Below are positions 59,677 through 64,000 of a stretch of DNA of 64,000 nt, in pieces. A model generated the notes under the pieces. The model was not told where the DNA came from and ran no database searches. It saw only the letters and a list, made by a program, of their open reading frames with translations. The stretch spans positions 62,001 through 126,000 of the forward strand of contig CAYMNQ010000002.1 of the NCBI GenBank assembly GCA_964391865.1, given 5' to 3'. Both the position numbers and the translations under genes were made by a program. This DNA comes from DASZQL01 sp964391865. GTDB lineage: Bacteria > Planctomycetota > Phycisphaerae > Phycisphaerales > UBA1924. How positions within the stretch are numbered: position 1 is the stretch's first letter; the number at the start of each line of letters is the position of its first letter.

Positions 59677-60318
59677 ATGACTGGGAAGTTTATTTGCGCC
59701 CTTACCGTTTGTACGCTGGCTGGCGCTGCTCACGCACAGTTTGTTCTGACTGCTGACGCGGGCGGTGGCCTCACCGGCACTTCTGGCAACGCCTTTACGA
59801 CCTCGGACGGTTCCGCGTTTATCAACGCGGACGGCAGTTTGACTGCCCCGTCGGCCGCCGCCATCATCGGCACGCCGGCGCTCGCGTTCGACTCGTACTT
59901 CGGCCTCGATGGCAACGGGCCCAGCACCGCTGGGTACACCTCGGCCACCGTGACCACGACCCCCGGCTCGTTCATCCTGGGCAACCAGGCTGCTGCGGGC
60001 TACTTCCGCGCTGGCCCCGCGGTTCCGTTCGGTGTCAGCCCCGGCGGGCTGCCCGGCATCTTCGTCGGTCGCTTCGTGACTCAGACGTCCGCCGGCCTCG
60101 TGAACAACAACTTCCAGGTTGAGTTCCTCGTCGGTGGCGTGCAGAGCTACGCCCTCAACGGCGCCGTCGGCTTCGGCGGTATGGAGCTCAACGAGTACCT
60201 CACCGGCAGCGCCGTGGGTCTGGCCCACGACGTGTGGCTCGAAGTCATCCCGGCCCCCAGCGCGGTTGCGCTCGCGGGTGTCGCGGGTCTGGCGGGCCTC
60301 CGCCGTCGTCGCGCGTAA
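59677..60318 (+). CDS. Exported short relative of the tandem family (protein E)
   Basis: A 213-residue exported protein with signal MTGKFICALTVCTLAGAAHA. It has FTTSDGSAFINADGSL, AAGYFRAGPAVPFGVSPGGL, PGIFVGRFVTQT and AHDVWLEVIPAPSAVALAGV, followed by GLRRRRA. These align with the YRTSDGSGF, GGSFIAGP.SGPSP, GVFLARLTV and ADVYDIWVE blocks of proteins A to D, but the central WTSY.THD.LGPSRRSG block is missing. It may be an ancestral or trimmed form. GGAG ten bases upstream favours the ATG at 59677; 59662 is possible. Terminator follows. Confidence 0.78.
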   Translation: MTGKFICALTVCTLAGAAHAQFVLTADAGGGLTGTSGNAFTTSDGSAFINADGSLTAPSAAAIIGTPALAFDSYFGLDGNGPSTAGYTSATVTTTPGSFILGNQAAAGYFRAGPAVPFGVSPGGLPGIFVGRFVTQTSAGLVNNNFQVEFLVGGVQSYALNGAVGFGGMELNEYLTGSAVGLAHDVWLEVIPAPSAVALAGVAGLAGLRRRRA

Positions 60319-60393
60319 TGGCGACGCTCCTCTGATCGAATACACCCGCCGGATTGCCGAGAATCACTCGGCGACCGGCGAGACGATCCACAG

Positions 60394-60430
60394 CACCAGC
60401 GAGTTTGCGCTCGCTGGTGTTTTGCTTTTT
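60394..60430 (+). terminator. Terminator after protein E
   Basis: CACCAGCGAG (60394-60403) and CTCGCTGGTG (60410-60419) pair, followed by TTTTGCTTTTT. Confidence 0.9.
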
Positions 60431-60439
60431 GGAGCAGCC

Positions 60440-60502
60440 TTCAAGCTTCAAGCTCCAAGCTCCAAGCTCCAAGCTCCAAGCTTCAAGCTTCAAGCTGAAA
60501 GC
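60440..60502. repeat. 7-bp tandem repeat, nine units
   Basis: Nine consecutive heptamers of the form T(T/C)CAAGC, with the last TGAAAGC. They fill most of the gap between the terminator and the acsA leader. On the other strand the unit reads GCTTGRA, the same ..CTTG.. heptad as in the secretion-operon gaps. Confidence 0.9.
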
Positions 60503-60595
60503 TCCCCGTCGGCCCGCGGGTATCTTGATTCATCGTCTATCGTCGCAACGGTTCGCGATGGTGGCGCGGGCATCCACAGAGCAGCGAGGGCCGCC

Positions 60596-62647
60596 ATGAG
60601 TCAGGCAACGCCGCAGACCGGTTCGAGCGGGATCGAGTCAGTCCTCAATGAGACGCGGGTGTTCCCGCCGCCGGCGTCGCTGCAGTCGGCGGCGCACATC
60701 CGCTCCATGGAGCAGTACCGCGCCGAGTACCGCCGCTCCATCGACGACCCGGAAGGCTACTGGGGCGAGATCGCGCGGCAACTCGACTGGTTCTCGCCGT
60801 GGAAGAAGGTGCTCGACTTCGACCCGAAGAACCCCGCCGACACGAAGTGGTTCGTCGGCGGGAAAACGAACATCTGCCACAACTGCCTCGACCGGCAGAT
60901 CGCGGCGGGACTGGGCGAGCAGGTGGCCATCATCTGGGAGGGCGAGCCGGTTGATCCGAAGCCGGGGGGCGGGCCTGAAGTCCGCCGGCTCACGTACCGC
61001 GAACTGCACCGCGAGGTGTGCAAGTTCGCGAACGTGCTGAAATCGCTGGGCGTGAAGAAGGGCGACGCCGTCACGCTGTACATGCCGATGATCCCGGAGT
61101 TGGCGGTCGCGATGCTCGCGTGCGCCCGCATCGGCGCGCCGCACTCGATCATCTTCGGCGGATTCTCCGCGCAGGCGATCGCCGACCGCGTGTACGACGC
61201 GCAGAGCAAAGTCCTCGTCACCGCCGACGGCGGGTGGCGCCGCGGGCAGCTCGTGCCGCTGAAGGAAAACGTTGACGCCGCCTGCACGCAGGTGAAGACG
61301 CTCGACCACGTGATCGTCTTCGAGCGCACCGGGCAGCCCGTGACGTGGCATCACGCGCCGTCGTCGTCACACGGCGACAAGCGCGATCACTGGTGGCACG
61401 ACCTGATGGCCGCCGCGAGCGCCGACTGCCCCGCCGAGCCGATGGACAGCGAGGACCTGCTCTTCATCCTCTACACCAGCGGCAGCACCGGGAAACCGAA
61501 GGGCATCATGCACACCACCGGCGGGTACATGGTGCATACGTACCTGACGTCGAAGTACACGTTTGATCTGCACGCAAACGCAAATCACGTCCACTGGTGT
61601 ACCGCCGACATCGGCTGGGTCACCGGGCACTCGTACATCGTCTACGGCATCCTGCCCAACCGCGTGCCGACCGTCATGTACGAAGGCGCGCCGAACTTCC
61701 CCGACGCGGGGCGCTTCTGGGACATGGTGCAACGCCACAAGGTGACGAGCTTCTACACCGCCCCCACGGCGATCCGCGCGTTCATGAAATGGGGCGACGA
61801 GCACCCGAAGAAGTACGACCTTTCATCGCTGCGCGTGCTCGGCTCCGTGGGCGAGCCGATCAATCCCGAAGCGTGGATGTGGTACCGCGAAGTCATCGGC
61901 GGCGGGCGCTGCCCCATCGTCGATACCTGGTGGCAGACGGAAACCGGCGGGCACATGATCACGCCGCTGCCGGGCTGCACTCCCACGAAACCCGGCTCAT
62001 GCACGCTGCCCTTCTTCGGCGTCGATGCCGCGATTGTCGATGAGCAGGGCGTCGAGAAGAAACCCAACGAGGGCGGGCTGCTCGCGATCCGCAGGCCGTG
62101 GCCTTCGATGCTGCGAGGGATTCTGAATGACCGCGCACGGTTCATCGAAACCTACTGGTCGCGCATCCGCACGAAAGACGGGCACCCGTACTACCTCGCC
62201 GGCGACGGCGCACGGCGCGACGCCGACGGCTACTTCTGGATCATGGGGCGCATCGACGACGTGATCAACGTCTCCGGGCACCGGCTCGGCACGATGGAGG
62301 TCGAGTCCGCGCTCGTCTCGCACCCCGCGGTGGTCGAGGCGGCGGTGGTCGGCATGCCGCACGAGATCAAGGGGACGGGCATCGCCGCGTTCGTCACGCT
62401 CGCGCCGGGCAACGCCGCCGATGACCGCTTGAAGGAAGCACTCCGCGAGCACGTGCAGAAGGAAATCGGCGCGATCGCGAAGCCGGACATGATCCGGTTC
62501 GCCGACATGCTGCCGAAGACGCGGAGCGGGAAGATCATGCGCCGGTTGTTGAGGGATATCGCTGCGGGGGTGGAACAGGTGCGCGGCGATACGACGACGC
62601 TGGAGGATCTTGGGGTGCTGGCGAAGTTGAGGGGGGATGAAGAATAG
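60596..62647 (+). CDS. acsA: Acetyl-CoA synthetase
   Basis: A 683-residue adenylate-forming enzyme: acetate plus ATP and CoA to acetyl-CoA. Motifs: ILYTSGSTGKPKGIMHTTGG at about 293 (P-loop A3), TWWQTETGGHM (A5), YLAGDGARRDADGYFWIMGR (A7/A8) and, at the end, PKTRSGKIMRRLLR with the Lys acetylated in the regulated enzyme. The N-terminal ACAS domain (YRRSIDDPEGYWGEIARQLD WF) is complete. The ATG at 60596 has GAGGG upstream; the frame open back to 60119 overlaps protein E and the repeat and is not coding. Length is slightly above the normal 650. Confidence 0.96.
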   Translation: MSQATPQTGSSGIESVLNETRVFPPPASLQSAAHIRSMEQYRAEYRRSIDDPEGYWGEIARQLDWFSPWKKVLDFDPKNPADTKWFVGGKTNICHNCLDRQIAAGLGEQVAIIWEGEPVDPKPGGGPEVRRLTYRELHREVCKFANVLKSLGVKKGDAVTLYMPMIPELAVAMLACARIGAPHSIIFGGFSAQAIADRVYDAQSKVLVTADGGWRRGQLVPLKENVDAACTQVKTLDHVIVFERTGQPVTWHHAPSSSHGDKRDHWWHDLMAAASADCPAEPMDSEDLLFILYTSGSTGKPKGIMHTTGGYMVHTYLTSKYTFDLHANANHVHWCTADIGWVTGHSYIVYGILPNRVPTVMYEGAPNFPDAGRFWDMVQRHKVTSFYTAPTAIRAFMKWGDEHPKKYDLSSLRVLGSVGEPINPEAWMWYREVIGGGRCPIVDTWWQTETGGHMITPLPGCTPTKPGSCTLPFFGVDAAIVDEQGVEKKPNEGGLLAIRRPWPSMLRGILNDRARFIETYWSRIRTKDGHPYYLAGDGARRDADGYFWIMGRIDDVINVSGHRLGTMEVESALVSHPAVVEAAVVGMPHEIKGTGIAAFVTLAPGNAADDRLKEALREHVQKEIGAIAKPDMIRFADMLPKTRSGKIMRRLLRDIAAGVEQVRGDTTTLEDLGVLAKLRGDEE

Positions 62648-62650
62648 GAT

Positions 62651-62680
62651 TCACCGCAGAGACGCAGAGGGCGCAGAGAA
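62651..62680. repeat. CGCAGAGA word repeat after acsA
   Basis: CACCGCAGAGACGCAGAGGG and CGCAGAGAAG follow the acsA stop codon at once. Same family as 28487-28523. The upstream ATG of the next frame (62637) would translate it as HRRDAEGAEK, an artefact I exclude from that gene. Confidence 0.7.
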
Positions 62681-62684
62681 GAGA

Positions 62685-63110
62685 ATGAGCGTGAGCAGGA
62701 CCATGCTGGACAGCCCGCGGCTTGATGAAGTTCGTTGCCCCTCGGAGCGGTATGCAGACCCGGTCGCTGCTCTTCGCGCGATGCTGTCACAGGACCTTCT
62801 GCGGGAGCGCGATGATGTGTGGGTTCAGGTGTACGCGGGCCCGAGCCATCAGTTGCTCGTCGAAATCGCGCGGACAGAGATCAACACGCTGAAGCAGTCC
62901 ATCGACCTGCCCGCGATACTCAGACTTGCCGGGTTACACCATCTCGCCGAACTGGCGAGCACAAAGGAGAGGCTGAAGGACGGCGGGGCAACACTGTGGT
63001 TGATTCGGGATGCCACGCCGGATGAATTGTCAAAGGCTGTACACGCCGTGCTTTGCCTGCACTACGAGCTTGGTGAGTCGTACGGGATGAGCGCTTCGAT
63101 AGCATGGTGA
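62685..63110 (+). CDS. Hypothetical cytoplasmic protein
   Basis: A 141-residue soluble protein with a helical character: VAALRAMLSQDLLRERDDVW, VEIARTEINTLKQSIDLPAI and LHHLAELASTKERLKDGGAT, then TLWLIRDATPDELSKAVHAV. No family recognised. I start at the ATG at 62685 (AGAGAAGAGA upstream) because the earlier ATG at 62637 encodes the CGCAGAG repeat. Location just after acsA on the same strand. Confidence 0.6.
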   Translation: MSVSRTMLDSPRLDEVRCPSERYADPVAALRAMLSQDLLRERDDVWVQVYAGPSHQLLVEIARTEINTLKQSIDLPAILRLAGLHHLAELASTKERLKDGGATLWLIRDATPDELSKAVHAVLCLHYELGESYGMSASIAW

Positions 63111-63132
63111 TGCCGCCGTGGTTGTTGGCTTG

Positions 63133-63210
63133 TGCCATCGGAGTCGGTTCATTCGACTTCGATAAGCCGAAGGCGGAAGCATCGAAGTCTCCAAGCGGAC
63201 TTCGATGGCA
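63133..63210. other. Nested inverted repeat in the intergenic region
   Basis: TGCCATCGGAGTC (63133-63145) pairs with GACTTCGATGGCA (63198-63210), one mismatch; inside, GACTTCGAT (63155-63163) pairs with ATCGAAGTC (63181-63189). It fills much of the gap 63111-63383. It resembles a small palindromic mobile element; no terminator T-run. Confidence 0.6.
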
Positions 63211-63383
63211 CGGTTGATGGGAACGTCGATGCCACTTGCCTATTGAGTTGCAAGGAAACCTAAGTGCAATACTCTGGGGAAACATACAACGGGAGTGGCG
63301 AGAGGTGATCGAGCGATGTCCGTGAATTTGAGCGTCAAGCAAGGTTGTTCACTTTGACAAACAGTAATCTTACTCCATTTCGA

Positions 63384-64000
63384 ATGCCCTGCGAAGTTCA
63401 CCCGGAGCATCCGGCGACCGTGTTTGTGCCGTGTCATCTTGGACCGTGGTTCGCAGTGTGCCCTGAAGTGGCAAACCGACTTGAAGAAGGCAATCTGCAT
63501 CCACAAGAATGGCTGAGACTGTGTTCACGCCGAGGCATGAGTTGCATCTCAATCAACACGTACTCCCACCGCGGCGAGTCAGATCATGCCGTCAGCGACA
63601 ACATCCGAAACCCCATGAGTATTCCCGATCTCGACGATGTGGCTGCCGACTTGGATCAACTCTTGGACCGCGCGCTTGCTTGGGAAGGCACTGATCCGAG
63701 TGGTGACGAGCCGGGGCTCTTCGAGCGCATCGCTCAGCACGATCCGCGCGAAGTTTTGCGGTCGTTCAACCATCGAATTGCGGTGGGTCTGTCGGCGATG
63801 GCGTACAGTGCGGTATTCACGGTTATTAAGCAGTTGCCTTCGGCGCGGCGAGTTGTGTTTGCCGACTGGATCAAGGGGCGATGGGAGTTGCCATACCATC
63901 CGCCGCACGACCTGCCGAGCGAGCTGATACGTGCATCGAAAGCGGTACTACCGAGAGTTTGGGTTCATACGGCGCTCATTGACGCGATCAGCGCAGTTCC
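63384..64000 (+). CDS. Unknown protein, partial (runs off right edge)
   Basis: A continuous reading frame with no stop from 63384 to the end of the window (205 codons). It reads CEVHPEHPATVFVPCHLGPW, CPEVANRLEEGNLHPQEWLR, MSIPDLDDVAADLDQLLDRA, FERIAQHDPREVLRSFNHRI and VVFADWIKGRWELPYHPP. No motif or family is recognised. The start is uncertain: ATG 63384 is the first Met, but TTG 63354 is also in frame. Surrounding DNA is less GC-rich than the rest of the window, which may mean foreign origin. Confidence 0.6.
   Translation, partial: MPCEVHPEHPATVFVPCHLGPWFAVCPEVANRLEEGNLHPQEWLRLCSRRGMSCISINTYSHRGESDHAVSDNIRNPMSIPDLDDVAADLDQLLDRALAWEGTDPSGDEPGLFERIAQHDPREVLRSFNHRIAVGLSAMAYSAVFTVIKQLPSARRVVFADWIKGRWELPYHPPHDLPSELIRASKAVLPRVWVHTALIDAISAV

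Noticed and set aside
60440..60502. CRISPR array
   Set aside because: Units are 7 bases with no spacers and no cas genes are present.
60119..60595. N-terminal extension of acetyl-CoA synthetase
   Set aside because: It covers the end of protein E, a terminator and a tandem repeat, and the family start is at 60596.
62637..62684. N-terminal extension of the hypothetical gene
   Set aside because: It overlaps the acsA stop and translates the CGCAGAG repeat; the ATG at 62685 has a proper ribosome site.

Overview
The window is GC-rich, densely coding bacterial DNA. I read it as a chromosomal segment of a planctomycete, probably of the Phycisphaerae type. The grounds are several secreted proteins ending in dockerin-like EF-hand repeats, a family of exported proteins with a PEP-CTERM-like tail (P-x-P-G/S-A-V-A-L, hydrophobic stretch, RRRR), DUF1559-like prepilin proteins with an H-x9-DG motif, a GspD-to-GspM type II secretion operon, and peptidoglycan genes. 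The taxonomic call is inference; there is no rRNA, tRNA, transposase or CRISPR array here to anchor it.

Layout. 1-2021 (minus): three lipoproteins, two LpoB-like, possibly regulators of peptidoglycan synthesis. 2231-4125 (minus): a tandem-domain universal stress protein, a small membrane protein and a DUF2089-type helix-turn-helix protein with AT-rich palindromes upstream. 4489-8204 (minus): a long NfeD protease, a short NfeD and the flotillin FloA. 8347-11082 (minus): a NUDIX hydrolase and a Tat-exported dockerin esterase. 11292-14844 (plus): murC, murB and two small proteins. 14845-15791 has no conventional gene but holds repeats and a candidate small RNA or leader with a complete anti-Shine-Dalgarno complement. 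15792-20959: an aminotransferase, two related PEP-CTERM-like proteins, malate dehydrogenase and a zinc-ribbon membrane protein. 21045-27511 (minus): a GT-C-like membrane protein, a large PstS-like dockerin protein and a DUF1559-like prepilin. 27770-31706 (plus): phoU, an AGX/UAP-type UDP-sugar pyrophosphorylase and dihydrolipoyl dehydrogenase, with a convergent BtuF-like protein behind them. 32825-45235 (plus): the type II secretion operon, gspD through gspM and a TPR lipoprotein. 45428-52613 (plus): two dockerin proteins, a second DUF1559-like prepilin and a secreted endonuclease/exonuclease/phosphatase protein. 53050-60318 (plus): four tandem paralogues of an unnamed exported family, a beta-helix-like PEP-CTERM protein and a fifth shorter relative. 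60596-64000: acetyl-CoA synthetase, a hypothetical protein and a partial gene running off the right edge.

Functionally the window is dominated by the cell envelope and export: peptidoglycan precursor synthesis, a dedicated type II secretion machine, and at least a dozen exported proteins that could be its cargo or be sorted to the surface by their C-terminal signals. No exosortase, cohesin or prepilin peptidase is encoded here, so those partners must lie elsewhere.

The most unusual material is non-coding or repetitive: a 186-bp perfect inverted duplication of a dockerin end, hairpins sharing a TCARAGCC loop with covarying stems, heptad word arrays in intergenic gaps (three of them in consecutive gaps of the secretion operon), and a related repeat read in the same frame inside both murC and murB.
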